A stretch of 64,000 nucleotides of DNA, taken from the NCBI RefSeq assembly GCF_016808095.1, contig NC_068977.1, forward strand, positions 31,273,364 through 31,337,363. Direction: 5' to 3'. Under the pieces are notes generated by a model. That model saw only the letters and a list, made by a program, of their open reading frames with translations, made no database searches and was not told the origin of the DNA. A program made the position numbers and the translations under genes. Origin of the DNA: Vigna angularis (Eukaryota; Streptophyta; Magnoliopsida; Fabales; Fabaceae). Below are positions 23,148 through 34,940 of the stretch, in pieces. Each line of letters begins with the position of its first letter. Position 1 is the stretch's first letter.

Positions 23148-26100
23148 ATGGACTCTCCTTCAATCTTCAGTTCAGAATCTGATGAAGACTGTTGGATCAT
23201 TCGAGTAAACGAAATCGTAAGTGAAACCCACCACTCAGTCTTGAAAAGAATACCTGTTTGCATATTCCATGTTCCCAAAACTCTGAGCTGTGGCAAGCCA
23301 GAAGCCTTTACTCCCCAATTTGTAGCCATTGGTCCATACACCCACTTTCGCCCTGAGCTCTATCCCATGGAAAGGATCAAGATTTTTGCTGCCAAAGCGG
23401 TTCTAGACCACTTCAAAAAACATGAACTCAAACAAGTAATCCAAGAATTCCGCGACACAGCAACCTTCATCCGTGCTAGTTACCACAAACACTTGTGCCT
23501 CAAAGATGAAACCTTGTTATACACCGTTGCCATTGATGCTTTCTTCTTGTTGAATTTCTTCCACAAGTATCTCAATGACAGACTATCTTGCTCTTTCATG
23601 AGAGGATTAGGAGACCAAACTGAGTTTCGTGGTCTGACACTAACCAAGGATGCCATCGTAAGGGACATCCTCATGGTGGAGAATCAAATTCCAATGTTCT
23701 CTTTGTTGAAGATCTTGCAGTTTGAAAGCTCCGAACCTACTCATTCTGTTCAAGAGTACTTGGGTTCGATGCTCTTGTCATTCTGTAAACAACACTCTCC
23801 ACTTAAGTTAATTCACAGCCCCACATGTTCTGAAGCTGTATCAAAGCATTGCCATCTCTTGGATCTCATGTACCATTTGGTCGTCTCTAATGCCGTAAAC
23901 TCTGAAACACCGATACCTGATCCAAGCGAAGGTATGTGTGGATAGAGAAATTTTATAAGATGATTCAAAACTAGGTCTCTATTAATCTTCACATCGGTGT
24001 TATTATTGTTATTATTTTCTTGTAAAAATTTGCGAGAATATGTTAGATAAACTTAAATTAGAAAAAAGGTGCTTTTGTAGTTTTGTAGGAGTCTTCTCAA
24101 ATTCGCGTTTTTCCACACATACGGGTAGTTTATATTTTGTACTGTAGCAGCTTGGTTAAAATCTTGCTTGTTATTATTTTAGGTAGCAGCTCAGTTCTGT
24201 TAGGAGTTTTTGTTACGTTTTCGGTTGGACTGTAGCAATTCGACCAAGATATTTGGCCGATGTTATTTTGGTTTTTGCTTTAATTCTGTCCAATGTTTTT
24301 ACGTCTGAACATGGCTGTTTAATTTCCATCACATTCATTAAATAATGTGGTATTAAAGATTAAAGCTCTATTCTTTGAGTGTTGAGTGTGAAAAAACAAA
24401 AAACAAAATGAGAGCTAGTGAATCAGTGAGTGTTTAAAAAAAGTGAGAAAGATGACAAAAGTTGTTAGCGGTATGACTTAGTCAATACTAGCGATCAATT
24501 ATAATAATCAGTGCTTACATATAAATGTGTTATTGGGATTTCAAGACGTATGAGATATAATGAAGGTTGGGTACGATGAATTCGATGAGGAAGAACATCA
24601 GACAGTAACACATGTTGCCATGTTGAAGAAAATGCAAGTGAAAGTCAACATTGTATTTTCTCTACAATGTACTAGACGAGTCAGGGTTCGAAAAGATAGT
24701 GAATGCATCATCAGCAAATAAAGCCTGGGAGACTCTAGAGGTTGCCTACAAAAGTGAATATTGTGTGAGACAGGTCTGAACATGCTCTTAGGAGAGAGTT
24801 TGAACATTTAGAGATGGAAGAAACAAAGCTGGTTATCGAGTACATCACTCGGGTACAGAAGGTTGCTAATAAACTCGGTAGGAATGGAGAAGAGATGCCA
24901 CCTAACTAGGTTATAGAAAAAATGTTGAGATCTTTGGCGGATAACTTCGAGGGCATTAACTGCATAATCGAAGAATCAAAGGACTTGTCAGTTCTCACAA
25001 AGGAAGAAGAAAGAGAAGGAACCTGATGATCAAACACTATAGATGAAATGCATTATGAACGAAACTCGCAACACTTAACGCTGAGGTTCTGGAGGCAGAG
25101 AACAAGGAAGTCTGCACAAATATAACCTGGCAGCAAAATTGGCATGGCCACTGTCGAGGAAGAGGTCGTGGAGGTCAGTTTAAAGACGTGTATAGTGCTT
25201 TGAATGTGAAAAACTCGACCACTATGCAACGAATTAATGCATATCAGGAAGCTATTATAATTGTGGGAAGGTCAACCACATAGCAAAATTTTGCCGAGTT
25301 GAAAAGAAAGGTAAAATATCCTTCTTACAAAATGCAGAAGAGATAGGAATTTTATTGTTATCAGAAAGCTCGAACAAGTTCATGATCAAGTTGTTCGAGG
25401 TAGTGCAAAAGGAGATCGAGTTGTTTGATGAAGAGACCGAGTTGTTTGATGCCAAACAGATACAAACCAAGTTGTTTGAGGATGAGAAATGTAAACCATG
25501 GTGTTTAAGGCCAAACAGATGAAGGCTGGGTTATTTGGAGTTGAGATGTTGAAGGCCAGGTAATTTGAGGACGAGAAGATGAACCATAGGTTGGATAAAG
25601 TCGAGCAGGTGGAGGCCGATCTATTGAGTGTCGAGTTGTCAAATATCCTAGCAAAGGAAATGGGAAACCTGGTAATAAAGGTGGAGAGCTCGGACGAAGT
25701 ATTACCAAGCTATGGATTTGCTAGGCCAAGTTGTGACGAGCGTATGCTAGGGGATGCTGAGTTACTTGAGAAACCAACAGTACAAAGCCCCAAATTGGTT
25801 AAACAAAGTCTGGCGATATCGTTGAAGAGCTTAGCAACGTATTTAAATAGCTTGGCAATGAAATAGGAAAACTTGAAAATAAAGGTGGCGAACTCCAATG
25901 TAGTGTCGTGCTTGATATCAGGGTGAGGAGAATTCTACCAATTTTGTGTGGTACATGTATAATAGAACTAGCAATCATATGTGTAGAACTAAGGATTTCT
26001 TAGGTAGAGGCCATGTTCATGTCATTTGGAGATTATTTCAAAGTGGGAATAAAAAGGTGTGGAATAATTCGTCACATACATAAGGATAGGGGAGTTAGAG

Positions 26101-29100
26101 AAATCAGGGACATTTCCTATATTCTTGAGCTTAAGAACAATATTTTAAGCATGGGTCAGTTGATTGAAAAAGGTAAGTCAGTTTTAATAAAGGACTAGGT
26201 GTTATATTTGAAGGATAAGTATGGTTGTCTTGCGTCCGAATAGAAATGAAGAAAAATTGAATTTATAAAATGGAGTTGAAGCCCTTGTAGGAGACGTGTT
26301 TGGCTAGACATGAAAGAGGAAACTGTGATATGACACTTTCGGTTTGGACACCTTAACTTTGGAAGCTTGACTAAATGTTAAGGAGAGAACTAGTACTCGG
26401 ACTACCCAATATAGAATTTGAGACAAAATTTTGTGAACAATGCATGCTTAGAAAATAGTCAAGAACAAAGTTTCCAAATTTGGCTATGTATAGGGTAGAA
26501 GAGCAACTCGATCTAGTACACACCGATCTGTGTGGACCAATTTCTCTTAGTTCATTGGTTATGATGAACAAGCAAAAGCAAGAGGTACGTTTTCATTAGT
26601 TATGATGAACAAGCAAAAGCAAGAGGTACGTTTTCATTAGTTATGATGAACAAGCAAAAGCCTACAAGTTGCCCAATCCATTTTCAAGCAAGACTCTAGT
26701 ATGCAAGGATGTCTAGTCAGATGAAAATAGTGAATGGAATTGAACTGACTCGAAGGAAAAGTCTTCAGAAAGCATGATTTTTGGGGGAGAGACCTCAACA
26801 ATCGTTAATAAGAGTTTGAATACACTACTAGGTGCAAAAGATCACATTTGAAAGAGTGAATGAGCATGATGATGAAGGAGATGAACCTATGCAGGCTAGA
26901 TCTTGAAGTGTAAATGACATTTATAACTCCATTGATGAGGTACATGGTATGTCTAATGACAGGTGCAGAAGATGTAAAATTTGAAGAAGTCATGCTTAAT
27001 GAAAGATGGAAGAAAACTATAGATGAGGAGATTAACTCAATTGAAAAAAGATGAAACATGGAAGTTGATACATTTACCAACATGAGCTCGGCCAATTGGT
27101 GTTAAATGGGTATACAAGAAGAAAATCAATGTAAAAGGAGAGGTGGGGTGCTACAAAGCCTAACTTGTGATGAAGGACTACAAGTAGCAAAAAAGAATTG
27201 ACTACGATGAGGTATTTGCTCTAGTAACAAGGATGGAAACACTTCAACTATTATTTTCATTAGCAGGAACACAAAGTTGGAAGATACATCAGATGAATGT
27301 AAAGTCTACATTTCTGAATGAAGTTCTGGAAGAGGAAATGTATGTAGAACAACCTCTCAGTTAGATGAAAAAAGGCAAAGAAAAGAATGTGCTAAAGCTG
27401 AGAAGGCGTTGTATAGATTAAAGCAATCTCTGCGAACATGGAATGAAAGAATTAACGCCTATTTCAAGAAAAATGGTTATGCGCAATGTCTATATGAACG
27501 TGCTCTATACCTAAAGAAGGACATATCAGGTATGTTGTTTGTTGTCTTGTATGTAGATGATTTGATTTTTTTGAAAAGTAAAGCCGAGCTAGTTGAAGAA
27601 TTTAAAGAAGTGATGAAGGTATTTGAAATGATTGATCTGGGCATCATGAGATATTTGGTTTGGAAGTGGATCAAAGCTCGACAAAGATCTTTGTGTCTTA
27701 AAGGATGTATATTGAGGATATACTGAAAAAGACAAAGATGATGAAGGGCAATTTAGTTTCCATTCCTATGGAACTTGACACGAAGCTATCAGAAAATGAA
27801 GAAGGGAATCTTGTTGATGCAAGTAGATATCAAAGCTTAATTGGGAGTCTTAGGTACTTGACAAACATAATGTTACACTTTACGATGAGTGAGAGTTACA
27901 AGCCATTTTATGGAAGAGCCAAGGTATTCTAATTGGAAAGCACAGAAGCAAATACTATGGCATGTAAAGGAAACTCTATTTTTTGAATTAATGTACATTA
28001 AGTCGGACATCTATCGACTTAGTGGGTACTCAAACAGTGTTTGGTGTGGAGATGTGGTTGACTAGAAGAGCACAGAGATGTGGATGACTAAAAGAGTACG
28101 ATTGGTTATGTTTTCTTCATAAGAACTACAACATTTACTTGGCTCTTAAAGAAATAACTCATTGTAACACTATCAACGTGTGAAGCTGAGTATGTGGTAG
28201 CATCCCAGAGAGTTGTTCGGCATACAATCTGGCTTAAAAACTTGTTACAAAATTTGGAGATTATGCAATAAGAGAAGGTATTGATTCGAGAGGACAATAG
28301 ATCATTGATCGAGCTAATAAAGAACCCAATAAATAATGAAAGAAGCAACTCGTAGGAATCTTTTATTTCCACATTCACGTTTCTTCCACTGATCTGGATA
28401 GTTTATATTACATACTGTAGCAGCTAGGTTAAAATCTTAATTGTTATTATTTTACTGTAGTAGGTCGGTTCTAGCAACTCGACCACGACAATTGGTTGGT
28501 TTTATTTTCGTTTCTGTTTTCATTCGGTCTAGTACTATTGCGTCTATACACGACTATTTAATAGCCTTCACATTCAATGAATTGATAGTGCAACCAGATT
28601 AAGTTTCTTCTTTGTGCAATGCATTTTAATAGAATCATGGAGACATCAGTGATGTTGGACTACCTAGCTAATTATTTTCGTGGTAATATTCACTCTACCA
28701 CAGGTACTTCTTCAGCAGTCCAGAAAAGCTCAAATTATGAAGCCATAGCAATTTCCTTTAAGAAAGTTAAAGGTGTATTAACATGGACAGTAGGCTCTTT
28801 GAAGAAGCTGAAGGACGTGAATATTCCTCTAGGGAAACCCTTTAAACGACAACTAGATCGAGTAATAAAAGTGTCCTGTCAACTTGATACTCTTTCATCT
28901 CATCCAAAACTTTCTGAAGAAGAAGAAGAAGAAGAAGATGTAGCTCCTATGATTATCAACATTCCTTGTGTGCGTGAACTTCATTCAGTCGGGGTTTGTT
29001 TCAAACCTGTGGAAGGTGGCAACATGGCCATTGAATTTGACGAAACAAAGGGCATATTTTACCTCCCTGTGGTGAAACTGGACGTGAACTCTGAAGTGAT

Positions 29101-29518
29101 AATGAGAAACCTTGTGGCTTACGAGGCCTTGACCCAACCAGACTTTCTCATCTTCACGAGGTACACAGAACTGATGAGGGCAATCGTAGACACTGTGAAA
29201 GATGTGAAGCTGCTGATGAAGGCAGGGATCATAGAGTCAAGTAGCAGTCTGAGTATGGAAGAAACTGAGGAACTATTCAACGGAATGAGCAAATCCATTG
29301 GACCCACCAAAGCACACAAGTTAGATGAGACTATTAAGAAAGTGAACAAGTACTACCATGATAAGAGGAAGACCAACCTCTTCAAGGCCTCAACAGATTA
29401 TGTTTACAGATCATGGAAGTTCTTCACACTTCTTGCCACCTTTGTTCTCTTGGCCATGACGGCTATTGAAACGTTTTGCGCAGCTTATGATTGTCATAGG
29501 TATTTTGCACCCCAATGA
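23148..29518 (+). CDS. DUF247 (UPF0481) family protein, gene 2; intron holds a copia element
   Basis: The coding sequence joins 23,148-23,931 and 28,704-29,518 (532 aa). Exon 1 has exactly the length of exon 1 of gene 1 (784 nt); donor GTATGT and acceptor CTACCACAG are conserved and the phase-1 junction keeps the frame. The same hallmarks appear: IPVCIFHVP, IGPYTHFRPELYPMER, DILMVENQIP, HLLDLMYHLVV, then IPCVRELHSVGVCF, RNLVAYEAL and a C-terminal membrane segment. Seven glutamates stand where gene 1 has twelve. The 4,772-bp intron contains a degenerate Ty1/copia element in the same orientation with both LTRs. If splicing of the long intron fails, the protein would end after the N-terminal ~264 residues. 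No stop or frameshift is seen in either exon, so selection has probably kept it, but expression is unproven. Confidence 0.85.
24084..24337 (+). repeat. 5' LTR of the intronic copia element
   Basis: Begins TGTAGGAGTC and ends CACATTCA. Clearly similar to 28,351-28,576 but with many substitutions and small indels. Confidence 0.7.
24560..28340 (+). pseudogene. Decayed Ty1/copia gag-pol
   Basis: Coding remnants are spread over three frames. Seen in order: gag helix segment (EHLEMEETKLVIEYITRVQ, ~24,797-24,990); zinc knuckle CGK.NHIAKFC (~25,258); protease site region WYM....SNHMC at ~25,950, where the catalytic DTG is gone; LKNNILSMGQL (~26,130); integrase LVHTDLCGP (~26,512); [12 protein letters not shown] (~27,100), MNVKSTFLNE (~27,292) and YVDDLIF (~27,551); [10 protein letters not shown] (~27,836); RNase H CEAEYV (~28,180). 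Numerous stops and frameshifts make it non-functional. The same motifs in intact form occur in the copia element at 60-64 kb, a relative but not a recent copy. Confidence 0.85.
26559..26670 (+). repeat. 41-bp tandem repeat inside the decayed copia
   Basis: A unit beginning TTATGATGAACAAGCAAAAG repeats at 26,559, 26,600 and 26,641 (the third copy partial). It is an internal duplication in the decaying integrase region. Confidence 0.9.
28351..28576 (+). repeat. 3' LTR of the intronic copia element
   Basis: Aligns with 24,084-24,337; contains CTGTAGCAGCT, CTCGACCA and GCGTCTATACACGAC counterparts. Confidence 0.7.
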
Positions 29519-29640
29519 TGTTGTCATTTTCTTGTCTACTTTTGCTAGAGCATGGCTGGGAGTGTATCATGTTTCTGTAAAATAAAAAGTACAGCTGAAG
29601 TAAGACCTTCATAGAATGTTATAATGTATGTTTGATGTGT
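29519..29640 (+). repeat. 3' flank shared by the two DUF247 genes
   Basis: Closely matches 5,989-6,095, including GGGAGTGTATCATGTTTCTG and an AATAAAAAG likely poly(A) signal near 29,581. It marks the right end of the duplicated DUF247 unit. Confidence 0.8.
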
Positions 29641-31470
29641 TACCCAATTGAAACCATCTGTACCATCTGTTATGGTTTCGGGTGTATAATGTTTCTGTAA
29701 AATTAAGTACAGTTTAAGTTATACTTTCATTCGATCGATGTTGTATTGATTAGTTATGCAACTGAAACCATCTATTATATGATTTATATTTTAAAAAAAT
29801 TTCTTTTAACAACTTTTTTGACCATTTTTTTTACAATTTTTTTGACAGTTTTTTTTACAACAGGTACCAGTTTATGATTGATCTGTTTAAATATATCGAC
29901 CAATAAAATAATAACGATTATTCATCGTGAAAAAAGTTTTTTAAAACAAGTTAACATATCAGGATCTTATATTTTATCTTTCTTATTGTACTCCAGATGT
30001 CCGAGATTTTAGCCAATTACAATCCATGATGATATTTTAACAACTAAAAGTCAACAACTTTTTAACAATGACAAATGTCAAAATTTTATTGGTTTATTTT
30101 AAATATTTTTAAAAAAATATTTTAAATTCAACAATGAAAAACTGTCACTTAAACAATTGTCAAAATGTTGTTATAGAAAGTTATTAAAAGAAAGTTTTCC
30201 TTAACTATGATTGGAAGTTGACTGAACAAACTCAATTAGTTTGGGTTGTCTATTGTTTAATAAACTTGATTCATAAAAAAAAAATGTGTTGAATTATACA
30301 AAACTATGTTAATTAAATAAATGAGCTACATTTTGGTCACCAAATATCACTTTCTGAAATGAGAGTTTAAAATATAGAAATATTATATCATGTTTATTAT
30401 GGACGTAAAACTTAATATGGCTAAAATTTACCTTTGATTGTGAGTTATTTATCACTTTAAAAAAAATCCAGATTGGCATCTAAAAATATTTAAAGAAGTA
30501 AAACCTCAATTTAAAATATATAAATGAGTCTAATTTTATCTTAAATATTGAATTTTGTAAAATTAAATTATATTTAAAATATATTTTTTAATATTAATTA
30601 TACAAACTTTGTATAATCTCTTTTACACGAAAGTTGGACCATGAAGCACAAAGAATTAACGTCAAAGAAGTTAACGTGTTAAAGTATGTTTAAATTTATG
30701 CAGAAAAACAAAGTTCTGTCACAACCATTATATCGACAATTCTTTTTTTTTTTCTTTTCTCCTTCAGAAACTAATGGAAGAAATTGTTTTTATTTAAAAC
30801 TTAAATAAATTTTATAATAATTATATAAAATAAATTTAATGTGAAAACATCATAACTCTTTTCAACTTATCGAATAAATATTTATAGTAAAAGTCATGTT
30901 ATGTTATTCTTAGTATAGAGGACCAACAAGTCGTTCGAAAGGAATATATATAACATGTAAAACTAAGGAGACATTACAGACGTTATAACTGAGAAGATGA
31001 TAAGAGCTTGAAAAGGGATGCGTAGCTGAAAAGCAATGGTCAGAAGAGAACGTTATAGCCAAGTGAGATGTGAATACTATAACTCTAAACCAATCAACAC
31101 ATTATGAGATGTGTTGATATCAACTAGAAGGTATCAGGTGCGAATCTTCCAAAACTATTCTAATTAACCAAATATGATTCTCAACCTTAGATTAATCTTC
31201 TAACCAATAGTTAATTAGATGGATATAATATACAATTTAAATTTAAGTCCAATCAAACCCAAATTGTGTTTGACTCACAAATTTATAACAATATATAAAA
31301 TAATTATGTAGAATTATTTTCAATCAATTGAGGTCATTATATTATGTTGTAAAATAATTTAAATGTATTAAAATCGAGTCGAAGAAAAAATACAAATAGA
31401 AATAATATATTAATATAAAAATAAAATAATTTTTTATTTTTTATTTTTAAAATAAAATTTGAATATTTTT
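29641..31470. other. AT-rich intergenic spacer
   Basis: AT-rich, with T-rich direct repeats at about 29,812-29,865 (TTTTTTGAC/TTTTTTTAC words). A less AT-rich patch at 30,905-31,140 could be a transposon fragment but has no recognisable edge. No gene seen. Confidence 0.5.
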
Positions 31471-32765
31471 ACTCCTTTGTTTCTAGATCATGCTATCCTC
31501 GACTACTGGAAAAGATAAGCTTAGTTCAAAAGTTTTTTGTTTGAGAGTTTAATATGAAAATATTTTAAAAGATATTTTTTTTAAAATAAACTTTTAGCCT
31601 CAATTATTTTTATAACCGAAGCAAAAAAGGGTTTATTACAATAATTTTTCTCACAATCGTTGTTATAGACCCTTAAAATTAAATAATTATATTAAATCAG
31701 ATATAATCTATTATCTCAATTGTTTGTAGAATCGAGACAAAAAAAGTTTATGATAATGATTCTTCTTACAATTGTTGTCATAGACCTAATTTTTTTTCTA
31801 ACGATTTAGTATTTTGATTTTTTTAGCCGAAGCATAATCTGAACTTTTTTACTTCGATTTATAACCAAGTAAAAAATCTTCTATTTTTACTCATTTTAAC
31901 CCATTTTAATACGTATTGGTTATAAAATCGCTGTCGATGTTGAAAACAACCTTGTTGCACTTGTAATATAATTTTTGTATTTCTTTTTATTTAAATATTT
32001 CATATACATTTTTAGATGTTTTGGATAATTTTTTTAGTATTCTCAAGCTTCATATTGAAAAATACAGGCGTTATAATGCTTCTAGTTATGATGAGTGAGA
32101 GAGATGGAGAAAAAAAGAAGAATATTAAGGAGAAAGAATTCAAAGAAGTTGAGAGAAAAAAAGAAATAACAGAGAAGTAGATGATAGGAAAAAAATTAAA
32201 GAGAAAATGAGAAAGAAAAAAAGGAAAATAAAGATATGGAGTTGAGAGAAAAAAAAATATAGAAAAATGAAATTAAAGAAAAAAAAAGAAAATTAGAAAA
32301 AAAAAGGTGATTATCAAAGAGAAAAGATAAAAAAAATGTGTGTTATAATAGTATAAATATTGATGTTTTATCTATTTCAATAATTAAATAAGAGTTTTTT
32401 AGGAAATGTCCCAATAACAAATCATTTAATAATTAACCTGTTTATAAGAACTTTATTTCTGAGATGGAAAACTAATAAAATGATGACATTTAATCTAAGT
32501 TTCAGGCTTTTCTCGAAGATAGTGTGCTCATGACATGACAAATGTCGTTATAAAAAGAGAAAATAATATGATTAAGATAATTTCGGATTTTCTTACCAAT
32601 TTTTCTTATATTTTTAGTTAAGAAAACCAAAGACTATAAAAATGAAAAGAATAAAGAAAGTGAATTGATTTGACTAATAAGTCTAATAAGTCTACGAAAA
32701 TACATTATCTAAAGGCATTTTCTATACGTTGACCAAGAGATGAGCATAATTTGAAAATAGAAGTC
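31471..32765 (+). repeat. Segment X, copy I (matches 43,168-43,238 and 58,866-59,440)
   Basis: 31,471-31,542 matches 43,168-43,238 (ACTCCTTTGTTT...GATCATGCTA-like). The middle (31,590-31,950) has GTTAT...AACCGAAGC hairpin-like words as in the CACTA-like ends at 43.65 and 58.5 kb. From about 32,238 to 32,765 it matches 58,866-59,440 closely (GAGATGGAAAACTAATAAAATGATG; TTGACCAAGAGATGAGCATA in both, allowing small changes). It ends where LTR copy A begins. No gene. Confidence 0.75.
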
Positions 32766-33191
32766 TGTTTCTGCAGGATTTAGAACTCTAATCCAAAACA
32801 TTCAAAGTTGTCTGTTTCGATGTCCAGTTGTGTTGTCTTCTCTCTTCTCCTTGCCCAAGCTGCGGGAGAGGGTGCCTGCAAAAGACACTCCGACGCTCAA
32901 GTCAGTGACCTCGCGTAGTAATCTTGTAATCAAGATTAGTTATCAGAGCTCGAAGTTCAGTTCAAGTGACCTGTGTCCTTTGCCAAACAAATATTTATAA
33001 ATTATAATGAGTTTACCGTTAGGTCTGACTCATTAACCACCAATGAATGACAATATTAATTGTCAATAAATGAAAATTATTTTCATTAACTCCCTGACAG
33101 TTATTACTATTGATTACCTTAACGGCTCTTTTTCGGTCGGCCGACTCTTCTGCACCTTTACCATTTGGTCAGCTATGAGCCCATAGTAACA
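32766..33191 (+). repeat. LTR-like repeat, copy A (426 bp)
   Basis: TGTTTCTGCAGG...CCATAGTAACA, with TG/CA ends. It matches copy B (41,038-41,477) throughout, with scattered substitutions and small indels, roughly a tenth of positions by eye. Directly after it stands ATATT (33,192-33,196), the same five bases that stand directly before copy B. It has the size and ends of a solo LTR; no coding. Confidence 0.8.
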
Positions 33192-33365
33192 ATATTGAAC
33201 AGTGATGTGTTCGTTTTTCTGCATTGCAATGTTAAAGGTGGCACACATGCACCATATCATGCCTCAGATTGCTTACACGATCGACAGTGGTGTCTATTGC
33301 TATATTTAGCATGAAAAATAAGAAAAAGAGAGGTTTCTGCATAAATATATCACCAATTTAAAATA
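33192..33365 (-). promoter_or_regulatory. Orphan Bowman-Birk upstream region (half of a broken gene)
   Basis: This closely matches the upstream region of the intact minus-strand Bowman-Birk gene (39,004-39,150): GAACAGTGATGTGTTCGTT, the AATGTTAAAGGTGGC block, the CATGCA motif (33,246-33,251) and GCTTACACGAT. No inhibitor gene follows. The matching proximal promoter and gene start are at 40,905-41,037, on the other side of the cluster. Confidence 0.8.
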
Positions 33366-34640
33366 ATTTAAAATATATAAATATATAAATAGACTTTGGA
33401 ATGCACATAGACTTTTTAAACATTATATAACAAAGGGATTCACGTTGTCATCAGATAAAAATCCAATCTATCACATAAAATATTATAATTAATTAAAGCT
33501 TAATATTATTGTTGGTCCCTATTTTCGTCAATTTTATTCGATGTGGGACTTATTTTCTTCGAATGTTGAATGTAGTTTCTTATTTCATAATTTATATTCA
33601 ATTTGGTCTTTTTGGCTGACGACGTTTAAATCGTTAACGATATAGTATTCATGTCAGCCATCAGTAAATGAGTTGTTAGTTTCTTTTATATACGTGATAA
33701 ATTAAAAGGAAATCTGGTATTTAAAAGTGATATTTGAAAGTTGCAAATTAAACTCTATTATCACCGCATCGTCACCATGAACTTCCCACCTCCTCCGCCC
33801 ACCTCCTTCTTTTCATCGCGCAAGGAGATATTTGTCTCCTTCCTTTCATAGCAGCGACGTCTCTGCGGTGCGAAGTGGTAGAGTATTTCCCTTTGAAGTA
33901 ACCCGCGAAGGTGGACATAGTTTGGGTGCGAACAATGTCGCGGTGGCTGGCAAAGGCAGCAGTGATGTGTTGCGAGGGGTACCGACGACGGCAATAGAGG
34001 GAATCGTGGTTCCAATCTTGTAATTTAGGGTTTTTGATCTTGTTTTCTGATTTGGGAAATTTGAGTTCCGTTATGTTTCTGCGTTTCATATTAGGGTTTC
34101 AAATTGGAATTTGAAATTGGTTTGTTGTTTTGAGAAGTCCTTGTGTTCTTGATATTCTGGTTTAGAAATTTCATGTGTTCTTGATGCTCATCTACAAATT
34201 GTTGATGCAATTTGGGGGTTAGTGTTTTGAATTTGACATTTGTGTTTTTGTGTTCTATTTCTCGCGATTTGGGAGATAGGGTTCCAACAAAACTACTTTC
34301 AAATACTAAATTTCCTTTTAGTTTACCACGTATATAAAAAAAACACTACAAAAAAAATAATTATTACATACTGATAATTATATATAGATTTTGATCTGTA
34401 TGTGTAACATGAAAATTATATACAAATATTATATACGGATCTTAAAAATAAAATTATATACAAATATTATAGATAGATTTTATATACGAATATATCCATA
34501 TATAAATTTCGTATGCATTTTTCGCGCCTGGTGGCGGGAGAGTTTTCTAAGGATAATATTCGTACGTAGGTATAAAAGCAAGTCTTACCCACCAATGATA
34601 CATACGGATCTGAAAATTAATTTTATTTTGAAAAGATTAA
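33366..34640. other. Spacer with a leader-like CG-richer patch
   Basis: AT-rich spacer, then at 33,770-34,030 a CG-richer patch with short overlapping frames on both strands and TTAGGGTTT words after it. It looks like a plant 5' leader, perhaps captured by a transposon, but encodes nothing I recognise. At 34,347 CACTACAAAAAAAA resembles a CACTA-type terminus, and CATACGGATCT-like words follow to 34,620. Confidence 0.4.
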
Positions 34641-34689
34641 AATTATATTTCATTAATTCCAAGCTTGTTTGGTGGAACAGTCGCTTTGA

Positions 34690-34940
34690 GCTGTGTTCTC
34701 TCAAATCTTTCTCGATCCCTAGCTCTGCATTCTCCACTAATTGTCCCAAATGTCTCTGCAACCCTAACTTTAACTCTCCACTCTCTACGCACTGATTCTC
34801 TTAAATGTCTCTGCAACCCTAACTTCAACTCTTCACTCTCCACGCACTCTCCACTCTCCACGCACTGATTCTCTCAAATCTCTCTCGAACCCTATCTTCA
34901 ACCATCCACTCTCGACGCATTGAAACTCTCATCTCTCGAA
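34690..34940 (+). repeat. Degenerate CT-rich tandem repeat (55-73 bp units)
   Basis: Three to four units, each with AAATGTCTCTGCAACCCTAA or AAATCTCTCTCGAACCCTA and a CACTCTC.ACGCACTGA part, start at about 34,687, 34,748, 34,803 and 34,876. The strand composition resembles a transcribed plant 5' leader. Confidence 0.75.

Larger units (their letters stand above)
24084..28576 (+). mobile_element. Degenerate Ty1/copia element inside the DUF247 intron
   Basis: Two short related LTRs, 24,084-24,337 and 28,351-28,576, share words such as CTGTAGCAGCT and GTTATTATTTTA and both end in ACATTCA. A decayed tRNA-Met primer site (TGGTATTAAAGATT) starts at 24,348. Between them lie gag, protease, integrase, RT and RNase H remnants in Ty1/copia order. 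No clear target duplication remains. LTR divergence and many lesions show an old insertion. Confidence 0.82.
23932..28703 (+). other. Expanded intron of DUF247 gene 2 (4,772 bp)
   Basis: The left edge (23,932-23,985) and right edge (about 28,675-28,703) match the two sides of the 92-bp intron of gene 1. The middle is an inserted copia element plus some unmatched flank. Confidence 0.8.

Noticed and set aside
28619..28703. Separate gene starting at ATG 28,619 (second half of DUF247 gene 2)
   Set aside because: These bases lie before the conserved acceptor and do not match coding sequence of gene 1; they are intron.
34347..34362. CACTACAAAAAAAA as the start of a CACTA transposon carrying the 34-38 kb relics
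   Set aside because: No matching inverted end (TTTTTTGTAGTG) was found downstream, so the element cannot be bounded; left as a remark only.
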